Assembly: GCA_001580565.1 (NCBI GenBank)
Contig: LRBF01000217.1
Span: forward strand, 19,212 to 83,211
From: Caballeronia megalochromosomata
Lineage (GTDB): Bacteria; Pseudomonadota; Gammaproteobacteria; Burkholderiales; Burkholderiaceae
DNA: 64,000 nucleotides
Direction of reading: 5' to 3'
In this document: positions 32,162 to 40,894 of the stretch, piece by piece
How positions within the stretch are numbered: the stretch's first letter is position 1
Layout of the letters: every line of letters starts with the position of its first letter
The notes under the pieces: model-generated
The model's database searches: none
What the model saw: only the letters and a program-made list of their open reading frames with translations
What the model was told of the DNA's origin: nothing
Made by a program: the position numbers and the translations under genes

Positions 32162-32947
32162 CTACGCGGCGCGCATTCGATGACGGATCTTCTTGGCAAG
32201 CGCTGCCTTGGCGTCGATCGAATCGACCATGTCGTTGGCGGCGTTCATCAAACGGCGCAGATCGCTGCCCGGAATCGCGCTCGCGTCCTGAAACACCACG
32301 ATTGAATCGAAACGCTCGATGTACTGGTCGATATGCTGAAGCACGATGGTCGCGAGTCGCGCGCGCTCCTGGCTCGCCACGCCGAAGACGAAAAGCGGTG
32401 TGCGTGTGCCCCTGATCGAAAAGTCGATGGGATAGTCGACGGCGTCGGGGACTTCCGGCGCCAGATAGTTTTCGACGATATTGTCGACGCCGACGATTTC
32501 GGTCAGATTCAGCTTCAGGTCGTCGAAGAATGTCGATGCGACGCGTGCCTTGCTCCAGCTTCGAAGGTCGTTGACGCGAAGCATCGCTTGTCCATAGCGA
32601 AGCAGCGAAATGCCGAGAAACTGTTCATCCGATTCGGACACGATTTGCCCGTCGTCAGCGAGTCGCGCACCGTACTGCGCGAGCATCTTGTCGAGCAGCA
32701 CGCGTCGTGGACCGCGCATCAGGGCGGAAGTGTCCGAATCGTACGAGAGGCGCATCAGCGTGGAACCAGCGTCCTCGATCCGCCACCCTCCCATCGTCTG
32801 CCGAAGCCACACGGTCACATAGTCGCCGTCAGGTTCGAGCAGCGGCATGGAGAGTCGCAAGGCATCGCCATCTTGTGCGACGTCGAGTTCGGAACACCAC
32901 GATTCGCACAGCAGTCGCCTCACGGCGTCCGGAGTGTTGTGCAGCAT
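32162..32947 (-). CDS. DUF1828-domain protein of unknown function
   Basis: A 261-residue soluble protein. The N-terminal part (about 5-90) looks like DUF1828: VRRLLCESWC near 9-18, EPDGDYVTVWL (38-48) and GGWRIEDAGSTLMRL (53-67). The remaining 150 residues resemble the DUF1829-type half, with no catalytic motif I can name. No signal peptide or membrane segment. It starts at ATG 32947, one base after the stop of its upstream partner, so the two form an operon. Base composition looks less GC-rich than neighbouring core genes. Function unknown; possibly part of a defence or toxin-antitoxin-like module. Confidence 0.75.
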   Translation of the reverse strand: MLHNTPDAVRRLLCESWCSELDVAQDGDALRLSMPLLEPDGDYVTVWLRQTMGGWRIEDAGSTLMRLSYDSDTSALMRGPRRVLLDKMLAQYGARLADDGQIVSESDEQFLGISLLRYGQAMLRVNDLRSWSKARVASTFFDDLKLNLTEIVGVDNIVENYLAPEVPDAVDYPIDFSIRGTRTPLFVFGVASQERARLATIVLQHIDQYIERFDSIVVFQDASAIPGSDLRRLMNAANDMVDSIDAKAALAKKIRHRMRAA

Positions 32948-32948
32948 G

Positions 32949-33431
32949 TCAGAACTCGAGTTCAGGTTGAAAAGGGTTATGTTCAAGCGACGCAATACCG
33001 CAATCGCGGCATAGACAGTGGAACGCGCCTTCGACGCAATTGTAGTCGGAGACTGATTCAGCGTATCCATCCACGTCGAGACCCGCGTCGATGTATCGAC
33101 GGGTGGCGAGATGCCTGTGGCAACCAGCCGGAACCTTCGTGCGCTCGAGAACGTTTCTGTGCGCGTGATACGGACCGTTGTAACGCGCAAGGATCAGTGT
33201 GGCTTCCGGGGCCCAGACGCGCACGAGACCTACCGAGAACACGGTCCGGTTTGTTGACGAGACGCGAAGAAAGAGCCGATACATTTGCGTCGCATCGCGC
33301 GCGTCGTGAAGCGCGAAGTTCTTCTCCTTATGCGCGCCTTTTGTCACCCACCGTGCGCGCGGGTTGACGATGATCTTCGGCGTGCGTCGCATTGCTTCGA
33401 GATCGTCGTCGGTCGAGAGCTGAAAGTCCAT
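32949..33431 (-). CDS. DUF6978-like protein, partner of the DUF1828 gene
   Basis: A 160-residue soluble protein, first gene of a two-gene operon. The visible conserved-looking blocks are KIIVNPRARW (19-28), FSVGL (65-69), LARYNGPYHAHRN (81-93) and CHRHLATRRYI (104-114), then a cysteine-rich end with C139, C141 and C144. This pattern matches my recollection of the DUF6978 family, often next to DUF1828 genes. The His/Cys content could support metal binding, but no known active site is recognised. The start at 33431 has only a weak ribosome site. Confidence 0.68.
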   Translation of the reverse strand: MDFQLSTDDDLEAMRRTPKIIVNPRARWVTKGAHKEKNFALHDARDATQMYRLFLRVSSTNRTVFSVGLVRVWAPEATLILARYNGPYHAHRNVLERTKVPAGCHRHLATRRYIDAGLDVDGYAESVSDYNCVEGAFHCLCRDCGIASLEHNPFQPELEF

Positions 33432-33510
33432 TTACTGTCCATGTGCCAGGTACACGCGACAGTCTAGGACGCGGTAAATCGATCAAATCAACCAGATCGA
33501 CAAATAAGAA

Positions 33511-33545
33511 AAAACCGCACCGACGATTGCTCGCGGTGCGGTTCG
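33511..33545 (-). terminator. Intrinsic terminator after the SbmA/YddA-like ABC gene
   Basis: AACCGCACC (33513-33521) and GGTGCGGTT (33535-33543) form a 9-bp stem. On the minus strand it is followed by a T-run (complement of AAGAAAAAA). It sits about 25 bases beyond the ABC gene stop and separates it from the cassette. Confidence 0.85.
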
Positions 33546-33567
33546 TCGAGCCATTGAAGCCAAGGCT

Positions 33568-35310
33568 TTACGCCTCCACCATCGCCCTCTCGATCTCGAT
33601 CTTGTAATCATGGAACATCGCCACCGACTCGCGATGCGCCACGCTCAGAATCGCCGCCTTCGGCAGTTGCTCGACGAGCGTGTTGTAGATATGCAGCTCG
33701 TTCTCGGCATCGAGCGCGCTGGTGGCTTCATCGAGGAACACGAAGTCGGGCTTGTGCAGCAGGACGCGCGCCGCGGCGAGACGCTGTTGCTCACCCGGCG
33801 ACAGACTGCGCGCCCAATGCGCGCTTTCGTCCAGCCGATCCGCATACGCTTCGAGATTGCACCGTCGCAGCACGTCGCGCGATTCGTCGTCGCTGAAGGT
33901 GCCGCCGGGCGACGGATACGACAGCGCCGCACGCAACGTGCCGATCGGCAGATAGCTCATTTGCGGGATGAACATCATCTTTGCGTCGACCGGCGCGTCG
34001 ATGGTGCCGTCGCCGAACGGCCACAGTCCCGCGAGCGCGCGCATCAATGTGCTCTTGCCCGATCCCGACGGCCCGACGACGAGCCAGCGCGATCCCGGCT
34101 CGATCGACACATTCGCCACGCGCGAAAGCGGCGTGCCGTTGGGCAGCGCGAGCATGAGGCCGTTCGTCGTGAGCGAAGGCGTGCTCGTGTAGTGCAGGTT
34201 GATGCCCCCGTGCTCCGTCGCCGGCGATGTTTCCTCGCGGATATGGGTCGAGCGCATCACGCGCTTGAATTCGCGCAGACGATTCACGGTGGCGCGCCAT
34301 TCGACCAAGGTCGAATAACTATTGATGAACCACGAGAACGAGTCGCTGACCGTGCCGAACGCAGATGAAATCTGCATCAGCACGCCGAACGAAAACGCGC
34401 CCGCGAAGTAGCGCGGCGCGGCGACCATGATCGGAAAGATGATCGCGATCTGCCCGTAGAAGCTCAACACGAAGGTCATGCGCTTCGTGTACTTCATGAT
34501 GAGCCACCAGTTGTCGCGAATGCGTTGGAAGATGGATTTTGCGTTGGCGGTTTCGGTGGAAATGCCGTCATAGAACGCAATCTGCTCGGCGTTTTCGCGC
34601 ACCCGAATCAGCCCGAAGCGAAAATCCGCTTCCACCTTCTGCTGCTGATAGTTGATCGACACGAGCGGATGCCCGACCTTCTGGATGATGAGCGAACCGA
34701 GAATCGCGTAGAGCGCTGCGGCCCACACCATGTAGCCCGGAATCGTGATCGGCGTGGCGCCGAGCGAGAAGGTGAGCGCGCCCGCGATGGTCCAGAGAAT
34801 CGTGATGAAGGTGACGAGCGTGACGAGCGTCGAAAGCAGGTCGAGGGACAGCGAAAGCGTGGTGGTGGCGAAGGACTGAAGGTCGTCGGAAATACGCTGG
34901 TCGGGGTTGTCGGCGAGGCGATCGCGCTCGATGCGGTAGAACGCCTTGTCGCCGAGCCATTGTTCCAGGAACCTGTTGGTGAGCCACTGCCGCCAGCGAA
35001 ACGCGAGCATCTGCCGCAGATAGCGCCCGTACACCGCGAGCAGGATGTACGCGAACGCGAGGCCCGTGAAGATCAGCAGCAGATGCGGAAAGTCCTTGAC
35101 GTTCTTGTTCTGCAGGGCGTTATAGAAGTCGGCGTTCCAGCTATTGAGCCGGACATTGATCCACACGACCGTCATGTTGATCGCGATGATCGCGACGAGC
35201 AGGCCCCACGCAAAGCCGCGCTCCTCCGAGACCCAATAGGGCTTGATAAGGCTCCAGGCCGAGACTTCGTCGGCCCTCTGCTGCGTGCTTTCGGTACGAG
35301 TGTTGGTCAT
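33568..35310 (-). CDS. ABC transporter, fused permease-ATPase (SbmA/BacA-YddA type)
   Basis: A 580-residue half-transporter. An N-terminal SbmA/BacA-like membrane domain (about 20-330, roughly six segments, with the motif WRQWLTNRFLEQWL) precedes an ABC ATPase domain with Walker A VGPSGSGKST, signature LSPGEQQR and Walker B FVFLDEATSALD. It probably works as a homodimer in the inner membrane. Relatives of this D-type subfamily move peptides, vitamin B12 or unknown substrates. It is divergent from the thiamine operon, but a link to thiamine is unproven. Confidence 0.88.
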   Translation of the reverse strand: MTNTRTESTQQRADEVSAWSLIKPYWVSEERGFAWGLLVAIIAINMTVVWINVRLNSWNADFYNALQNKNVKDFPHLLLIFTGLAFAYILLAVYGRYLRQMLAFRWRQWLTNRFLEQWLGDKAFYRIERDRLADNPDQRISDDLQSFATTTLSLSLDLLSTLVTLVTFITILWTIAGALTFSLGATPITIPGYMVWAAALYAILGSLIIQKVGHPLVSINYQQQKVEADFRFGLIRVRENAEQIAFYDGISTETANAKSIFQRIRDNWWLIMKYTKRMTFVLSFYGQIAIIFPIMVAAPRYFAGAFSFGVLMQISSAFGTVSDSFSWFINSYSTLVEWRATVNRLREFKRVMRSTHIREETSPATEHGGINLHYTSTPSLTTNGLMLALPNGTPLSRVANVSIEPGSRWLVVGPSGSGKSTLMRALAGLWPFGDGTIDAPVDAKMMFIPQMSYLPIGTLRAALSYPSPGGTFSDDESRDVLRRCNLEAYADRLDESAHWARSLSPGEQQRLAAARVLLHKPDFVFLDEATSALDAENELHIYNTLVEQLPKAAILSVAHRESVAMFHDYKIEIERAMVEA

Positions 35311-35546
35311 GAGCTTCCTGCTGATGCGCCCCGTGGCGCCCGATTGTTACGTCCGCGGCCGGGCCGCGCGCGGCGTTTTCCGGCCCCGTAAATTGTTCCG
35401 GGGTTCTCTTAACGCTCACTTAATTTCGCGCGACCGTTCGGCAAACCGTGTTCGCGGCATTGTGCCAGAGTGCCGCCGCGCGCGATAAAAGGCGGGCAAT
35501 CCCGGTTTGCAGCCACTTCGCCTTTCATGTTTTAATGACCCTCGAC
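35311..35546. other. Divergent intergenic region, ABC gene / thiamine operon
   Basis: This 236-base stretch must hold the promoters of the minus-strand ABC gene and the plus-strand riboswitch-controlled thi operon. It includes a GC-rich segment (35350-35375) and a small hairpin CCCCG...CGGGG near 35384-35403. I see no confident -35/-10 pair and no gene. Confidence 0.4.
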
Positions 35547-35654
35547 GAAACAGGGGTGCTTCGCGCGCATCGGCGGCCGGAATGGTCGGCAGCGCGGCGA
35601 GGCTGAGAGAGACCCTTTGCACCCGATCCGGGTAATACCGGCGAGGGAAGTTTC
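35547..35654 (+). promoter_or_regulatory. TPP riboswitch (THI element)
   Basis: The conserved THI-box order is present: CAGGGGTGC (35551-35559), GGCTGAGAGAGACCC (35601-35614), then CCGATCCGGGTAATACCGG (35623-35641) and GAGGGAAG (35643-35650). The closing P1 stem is GAAAC (35547-35551) with GTTTC (35650-35654). It should sense thiamine pyrophosphate and repress thiO-thiS-thiG-thiE, whose first start is about 195 bases downstream. No clear terminator follows, so control may be by translation or Rho. Confidence 0.96.
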
Positions 35655-35849
35655 CGGAGAACGCGCGAAACCCGCGCCATTCCTCCAGTCTCTTCCAGTA
35701 TTTCCTTTCCGCCCGGCACATTTCATCCGATGCCGAGCCGGTCTCTCCGCTGATTTCGTCCTCGTGATGTGGCGTCGCGCCAGCACGGTCGAGATCGCGT
35801 ACTTCGTCTCCTCGTGCGGTGCAGCGTCACGCCCTTTGGAGACATCGAA

Positions 35850-36998
35850 TTGAACAGGATCGAACAGGGCGCCGCGCGCGGGCAGGATTTCGCCGTCGTC
35901 GGCGGCGGTCTCGTCGGGCGGCTCGTGGCCTGGCAGCTCGCGGGCGCGGGCCATGACGTCGCGCTCTACGAACGCGGCGACGCAGCGGGCACGCAATCGG
36001 CGGCGTGGGTTGCGGCGGCGATGCTCGCGCCGCTCGCGGAAGCGGCGAGCGCGGAGCCGCTCGTCGTCGGGCTCGGGGCGGCGTCGCTCGAACGCTGGCC
36101 GCATCTCATCGCGCAATTGCCCGAGCCGGTCTTCTTCCAGCGCAACGGCACGCTCGTCGTCTGGCATGGCGCGGATCGCGCGGAGGCGCCGCTCTTCGAG
36201 CGCCGTCTGCGCGCCAATTCGCCCGCCGATCTGCTCGATGGCGGCTTCCTCAAGCTCGCGGGCGCGCAGCTCGCGCAAGCCGAGCCCGCGCTCGGGACGC
36301 GCTTCGCGCAGGGCTGGCTGCTGCCGAACGAAGGCCAGATCGATAACCGCCAGGCCTTGAGCGCGCTTGCGGCCGGCCTCGCTGCGCGCGGTGTGCGCAC
36401 GCACTGGAACACGCCGGTCGATGCGATGCCCGACGCCCGCTGGATCATCGATTGCCGCGGCCTGGGCGCGAAGCCCGCGTGGCCCGCGCTGCGCGGCATC
36501 CGTGGCGAGGTCGCGCGCGTGCATGCGCCGGGTATCGGGCTTTCGCGGCCCGTGCGGCTGCTGCATCCCCGCTATCCGCTCTATATCGCGCCCAAGGAGA
36601 ACGATCTGTACGTGATCGGCGCGACGGAGGTGGAGGGCGAAGACATGTCGCCCGTGAGCGTGCGCTCGGCGCTCGAACTGCTGAGCGCGGCTTTTGCCGT
36701 GCATCCGGGCTTCGGCGAGGCGCGCATCCTCGAATTGAACTCGCATTGCCGGCCGACCTTGCCGGATCACCGGCCGGCCATCGTCTGGGACGGGGCGCGG
36801 ACCTTGCGCGTGAACGGCCTGTACCGCCATGGCTTCATGATCGCGCCCGAAGTCGCGGATGCCGCGTGCCGTCTGGCCGAAGCGCTCGTTTCCGGCGACG
36901 TCGCCGATGCCGACACGTTTTCCGATTTCCGCGGCGTCACGCGTTGGCCCGAGCTGCTGCACGGCGAGTTCTCGGCCGCGCCGGCGCTGTCGCATTGA
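35850..36998 (+). CDS. thiO: Glycine oxidase ThiO (FAD-dependent)
   Basis: A 382-residue DAAO-family flavoenzyme making the iminoglycine used for the thiazole ring of thiamine. The FAD motif AVVGGGLVGRLVAW lies near the N-terminus and the C-terminal block GLYRHGFMIAPEVAD is typical. The start is set at TTG 35850, with GGAGA seven bases upstream; an in-frame ATG at 35769 lies within the leader and lacks homology. First gene after the TPP riboswitch. Confidence 0.92.
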   Translation: MNRIEQGAARGQDFAVVGGGLVGRLVAWQLAGAGHDVALYERGDAAGTQSAAWVAAAMLAPLAEAASAEPLVVGLGAASLERWPHLIAQLPEPVFFQRNGTLVVWHGADRAEAPLFERRLRANSPADLLDGGFLKLAGAQLAQAEPALGTRFAQGWLLPNEGQIDNRQALSALAAGLAARGVRTHWNTPVDAMPDARWIIDCRGLGAKPAWPALRGIRGEVARVHAPGIGLSRPVRLLHPRYPLYIAPKENDLYVIGATEVEGEDMSPVSVRSALELLSAAFAVHPGFGEARILELNSHCRPTLPDHRPAIVWDGARTLRVNGLYRHGFMIAPEVADAACRLAEALVSGDVADADTFSDFRGVTRWPELLHGEFSAAPALSH

Positions 36999-37014
36999 GC
37001 AAGAGACCCGAGCC

Positions 37015-37212
37015 ATGAACATCCACATCAATCAGCGCGTCTTCGATTTGCCCGACACCGCCACCGTCACCGAAGCGCTCTGCGCGTTCGGCGCGAAGCC
37101 GCCGTTCGCGGTTGCGTTGAACGGCCAGTTCGTCGCGCGCGGCGAACATGCCACGAAAACGCTCGCCGCCGGCGACAAGCTCGACGTCGTGTCGCCCGTC
37201 GCGGGCGGCTGA
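37015..37212 (+). CDS. thiS: Sulfur carrier protein ThiS
   Basis: A 65-residue ubiquitin-fold protein ending in the required Gly-Gly (SPVAGG). The terminal glycine is adenylated and thiocarboxylated, then donates sulfur to the thiazole ring through ThiG. It starts at ATG 37015, 16 bases after thiO. The ALNGQFVAR block is typical. Confidence 0.95.
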   Translation: MNIHINQRVFDLPDTATVTEALCAFGAKPPFAVALNGQFVARGEHATKTLAAGDKLDVVSPVAGG

Positions 37213-37235
37213 ATTCCGAACCGAAGGATCCAACC

Positions 37236-38042
37236 ATGACCATTTCCACCGCCGACGTTCTCACGCTCTACGGCGAGACGTTTCCGAGCCGCGTGCTGCT
37301 CGGCACGTCGCGTTATCCGTCGCTGCAATCGCTTTCCGACTCCATCGACGCCGCGCGGCCGGGCATGGTCACGGTCGCGCTGCGCCGCCAGTCGGAAACG
37401 GGCGAAGCCGGTTTTTTCGATGTATTGAAGCGCCACGGCGTCGCGCTGCTTCCCAACACGGCCGGATGCCAGAGTGTCGACGAGGTGCTCACGACGGCCC
37501 GCATGGCGCGCGAAGTCTTCGAGACGCCCTGGATCAAGCTGGAGCTGATCGGCGACGATTACACGCTGCAACCCGATCCGATCGGCCTCGTCGAGGCGGC
37601 GGCCAAGCTGATCCGCGAAGGCTTCAAGGTGCTGCCGTATTGCACGGAGGATCTCGTGATCGGGCGACGTCTACTCGATGCCGGCTGCGAAGCGCTGATG
37701 CCGTGGGGCGCGCCGATCGGCACGGGTAAAGGCGTGACCAATCCGTACGGGCTGCGCACGCTCCGCGAGCGTTTGCCGGACGTGCCGCTGATCGTCGACG
37801 CCGGTCTCGGTGTGCCGTCGCACGCCTGCCAGGTGATGGAATGGGGCTTCGACGGCGTGCTGCTCAATACGGCCGTATCGCAGGCGACGTTTCCGGCGCA
37901 GATGGCGCGCGCCTTCGCGCTCGGCGTCGAAGCGGGGCGCACGGCATTCCTCGCCGGCCCGATGGCCGAGCGCGACAGCGCGCAGGCGAGCACGCCGGTC
38001 GTCGGCATGCCGTTCTGGCATCAGGACGGAGGCGCGGCATGA
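37236..38042 (+). CDS. thiG: Thiazole synthase ThiG
   Basis: A 268-residue TIM-barrel enzyme forming the thiamine thiazole from deoxyxylulose 5-phosphate, dehydroglycine and ThiS thiocarboxylate. The Schiff-base lysine is in WIKLELIGDD, and the phosphate-binding GAPIGTGKG and VDAGLGVPSHA loops are present. It overlaps thiE by 4 bases. Confidence 0.97.
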   Translation: MTISTADVLTLYGETFPSRVLLGTSRYPSLQSLSDSIDAARPGMVTVALRRQSETGEAGFFDVLKRHGVALLPNTAGCQSVDEVLTTARMAREVFETPWIKLELIGDDYTLQPDPIGLVEAAAKLIREGFKVLPYCTEDLVIGRRLLDAGCEALMPWGAPIGTGKGVTNPYGLRTLRERLPDVPLIVDAGLGVPSHACQVMEWGFDGVLLNTAVSQATFPAQMARAFALGVEAGRTAFLAGPMAERDSAQASTPVVGMPFWHQDGGAA

Positions 38043-39124
38043 GCTTGCTGAATCGCGAGGTTTTCTGGCCGCCGGCCGACGAGTTGATCGAAGTCGCCGA
38101 GCGGATTCGCGCGCGACTGGGCGAATGGCCCGCGGCTGACACGCGCTGGCGCATCTGCCTGACCGCGCCGGAATCGCCGAAAGCCGGCGATCTGATCGTC
38201 CTGACCGAGTCGCATGACGCGGACATCGAACGGCTCGCAACAAGCGGCGCGGCGGTGCTCGAAGCGCGCGACGGCCGCGTCACCCTGCGTCGCGGCGACG
38301 AACGCTTCGCGCTGGAAGGCGAATGGTCGGATGATTGGCTGGCCGCGCTCGCCGCGTTCCTCGATTGCAACTTAGAGCCGCACGACGCGCTCACTCTCGC
38401 GCTCGCCTGGCGCGCCGGCGACGAGAACAAGGACGACGCCTGGCCCGTGGATTTCGCGACTTTCCCGCGCGTGGCCGGGTTGCCGCCGGCACCCGATGGC
38501 GGTTTCCCGGCTTGCCCTGATCGCCTCGGGCTGTATCCGGTGCTGCCGAGCGCCGATTGGGTCCAACGCGTACTGGATCTCGGCGTGCGCACCGCGCAAC
38601 TGCGCCGCAAGACGACCGACGCCGCCGACCTGCAGCGCGAAATCGCACGATCGGTCGAAGCGGGGCGTCGGCATGACGCGCAGCTTTTCATCAACGATCA
38701 TTGGCGCGAGGCGATCGCTGCCGGCGCGTACGGCGTGCATCTAGGCCAGGAAGACGTGCAGACGGCCGAGCTGAACGCGATCGCGAAAGCCGGTGTGCGA
38801 CTCGGACTGTCGACGCACGGCTATTACGAAATGCTGCGCGCGCTGCATTTCAGGCCGAGCTACCTGGCACTCGGCGCGGTCTTCCCGACCACGACGAAAG
38901 TCATGCCGACAAAGCCGCAAGGGCTCGCGCGGCTCGCGCGCTACGTGCAACTTCTGTCGGGACGCGTGCCGCTTGTCGCGATCGGCGGAATCGACGCCAG
39001 CGTGATGCCGGACGTCCTCGCGACGGGCGTCAGCAGCGCGGCGGTCGTGCGCGCGGTCACCGAAGCGCCGGACACGGCGGCAGCGGTCTTGTCGCTGCAA
39101 CAAATGTTTGCAGGTCAACGGTGA
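38039..39124 (+). CDS. thiE: Thiamine-phosphate synthase ThiE with N-terminal extension
   Basis: A 361-residue protein. The C-terminal 200 residues (from about 162, GLYPVLPS) are a full ThiE: LFINDHWREAI, GVHLGQED, GLSTHGYYE, PTTTKVMPTKPQG and AIGGID. ThiE joins the pyrimidine and thiazole to make thiamine phosphate. The first 160 residues are extra. Their block DDWLAALAAFLDCNLEPHD (98-116) faintly recalls the C-terminal end of ThiD-type kinases, but no catalytic residues are visible. Extended ThiE proteins are known in Burkholderia relatives. Coupled to thiG by ATGA. Confidence 0.93.
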   Translation: MSLLNREVFWPPADELIEVAERIRARLGEWPAADTRWRICLTAPESPKAGDLIVLTESHDADIERLATSGAAVLEARDGRVTLRRGDERFALEGEWSDDWLAALAAFLDCNLEPHDALTLALAWRAGDENKDDAWPVDFATFPRVAGLPPAPDGGFPACPDRLGLYPVLPSADWVQRVLDLGVRTAQLRRKTTDAADLQREIARSVEAGRRHDAQLFINDHWREAIAAGAYGVHLGQEDVQTAELNAIAKAGVRLGLSTHGYYEMLRALHFRPSYLALGAVFPTTTKVMPTKPQGLARLARYVQLLSGRVPLVAIGGIDASVMPDVLATGVSSAAVVRAVTEAPDTAAAVLSLQQMFAGQR

Positions 39125-39182
39125 AAAATCCCAAAAGCGAAGGAACGCGGACCTAGGCAAAGCACCGATTGCGCGCAGGCCC

Positions 39183-39188
39183 TATAAT
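39183..39188 (+). promoter_or_regulatory. Putative -10 element upstream of mlaF
   Basis: A perfect TATAAT sits 34 bases before the likely mlaF start. No good -35 hexamer lies at 16-18 bases upstream, so this is only a candidate promoter; the position between the thi and mla operons is sensible. Confidence 0.45.
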
Positions 39189-39221
39189 TCGGCCTTTTGC
39201 GTCAACGGAATCTCTTACCCA

Positions 39222-40037
39222 GTGCCTGCTTCTTCCGAGACTCTGCTGGAGCTACGCGACGTCGATTTCGGCTACGGCGACCGGCTCATACTGTCGAATC
39301 TGAACATGCGTTTCACGCGTGGGCAGGTGATCGCGGTCATGGGCGGCTCTGGCTGCGGCAAAACCACGACCTTGCGTCTGATCGGCGGCCTCGTGAAGGC
39401 GAGCCGCGGTCAGGTCATGTTCGACGGACAGGACGTCGGCGCGCAGACGCGCGACGGCCTGTACGCGCTGCGCCGCAAGATGGGGATGCTGTTCCAGTTC
39501 GGCGCGCTGTTCACGGACCAGACCGTGTTCGAGAACGTGGCGTTTCCTTTGCGCGAGCACACCGATCTGCCGGAAGCATTGATCCGCGACCTCGTGTTGA
39601 TGAAGCTGAACGCAGTCGGCCTGCGCGGCGCGCGTGATCTCGCACCGTCGGAAATTTCGGGCGGCATGGCGCGGCGCGTGGCGCTCGCCCGCGCCATCGC
39701 GCTCGACCCCCAACTGATGATGTACGACGAGCCGTTCGCCGGCCTCGATCCCATCTCGCTGGGCATCACGGCGCAACTCATCCGCACGATCAACGACGCG
39801 CTCGGCGCAACCTCCATCCTCGTCACGCACGACGTGCCCGAATCGTTCGCCATCGCGGACTACGTGTATTTCATCGCGAACGGCGGCATTCACGCCGAAG
39901 GCACGCCGGCCGAGCTGCGCGCGTCGCAGGACCCGACCGTGCGCCAGTTCATCGACGGCACGCCGGACGGCCCGTTCAAGTTCCACTACGCGAGCACGTC
40001 GCTCGGCGCGGATTTCGGCATCGGAGGTCAGGCATGA
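39222..40037 (+). CDS. mlaF: Phospholipid transport ATPase MlaF
   Basis: A 271-residue cytoplasmic ABC ATPase that powers the MlaFEDB inner-membrane complex maintaining outer-membrane lipid asymmetry. Walker A is GGSGCGKTT (41-49), signature ISGGMARR, Walker B MMYDEPFAGLDP. The GTG at 39222 (MPASSETLLE) fits the family N-terminus; an earlier ATG at 39108 would run through the thiE end and the putative promoter. It overlaps mlaE by 4 bases. Confidence 0.94.
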   Translation: MPASSETLLELRDVDFGYGDRLILSNLNMRFTRGQVIAVMGGSGCGKTTTLRLIGGLVKASRGQVMFDGQDVGAQTRDGLYALRRKMGMLFQFGALFTDQTVFENVAFPLREHTDLPEALIRDLVLMKLNAVGLRGARDLAPSEISGGMARRVALARAIALDPQLMMYDEPFAGLDPISLGITAQLIRTINDALGATSILVTHDVPESFAIADYVYFIANGGIHAEGTPAELRASQDPTVRQFIDGTPDGPFKFHYASTSLGADFGIGGQA

Positions 40038-40801
40038 TCAGCGCGCTCGGACGCTGGGTGCTCGACGGTTTCGGCACCGCGGGCTACGCAACGCGCATGT
40101 TCCTGCGCCTCGTGCTCGAATTCTTTGCGCTGTTGCGCCGCCCGCGGCTCGTCACGAAACAGATCCACTTCGTCGGCAATTATTCGCTTGTCATCATCGC
40201 GGTGTCGGGTTTGTTCGTCGGTTTCGTGCTCGGCTTGCAGGGTTATTACACGCTGAGTCGCTACGGATCGGAACAGGCGCTCGGCCTGCTCGTCGCGCTG
40301 TCGCTCGTGCGCGAGCTCGGGCCGGTCGTCACGGCGCTGCTGTTCGCGGGGCGCGCGGGCACGTCGCTCACCGCCGAAATCGGGCTGATGAAAGCGGGCG
40401 AGCAACTCACCGCGATGGAAATGATGGCGGTCGATCCGCTGAAAGTGGTCGTCGCGCCGCGCATGTGGGCGGGCATCATCGCCATGCCGGTGCTGGCGGC
40501 CATTTTCAGCGCGGTCGGCATTCTCGGGGGCTACGTCGTCGGCGTGATGCTGATCGGCGTCGATCCGGGTGCGTTCTGGTCGCAGATGCAAGGCGGCGTG
40601 GATGTGTGGCGCGATGTCGGCAACGGCGTCATCAAGAGCATCGTGTTCGGCTTCGCGGTGACGTTCATCGCGTTGTTCCAGGGCTACGAGGCAAGACCGA
40701 CGCCGGAAGGCGTGTCGCGAGCGACGACGAAGACCGTCGTGTACGCGTCGCTTGCCGTACTCGGGCTCGATTTCCTGCTGACCGCACTGATGTTCAGCTA
40801 A
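40034..40801 (+). CDS. mlaE: Phospholipid transport permease MlaE
   Basis: A 255-residue inner-membrane permease with about five to six membrane segments and the MlaE signature GLQGYYTLSRYGSEQALG followed by RELGPVVTALLFAGRAGTS. It forms the dimeric core of the Mla transporter with MlaF, MlaD and MlaB. ATGA overlap with mlaF. Confidence 0.96.
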   Translation: MISALGRWVLDGFGTAGYATRMFLRLVLEFFALLRRPRLVTKQIHFVGNYSLVIIAVSGLFVGFVLGLQGYYTLSRYGSEQALGLLVALSLVRELGPVVTALLFAGRAGTSLTAEIGLMKAGEQLTAMEMMAVDPLKVVVAPRMWAGIIAMPVLAAIFSAVGILGGYVVGVMLIGVDPGAFWSQMQGGVDVWRDVGNGVIKSIVFGFAVTFIALFQGYEARPTPEGVSRATTKTVVYASLAVLGLDFLLTALMFS

Positions 40802-40894
40802 TGGACCAGGCGCAGGCGCCGTGCAAGGCGCGGGCGTTGTGAAGGGCACAGACCGTCACGCGCCATTTGCGCAAAGATTCTCTTTGGGAAGACG

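Noticed and set aside
32162..33431. Naming the cassette a toxin-antitoxin system
   Set aside because: No known toxin or antitoxin fold is recognisable by eye; the idea is kept only as a hypothesis in the findings.
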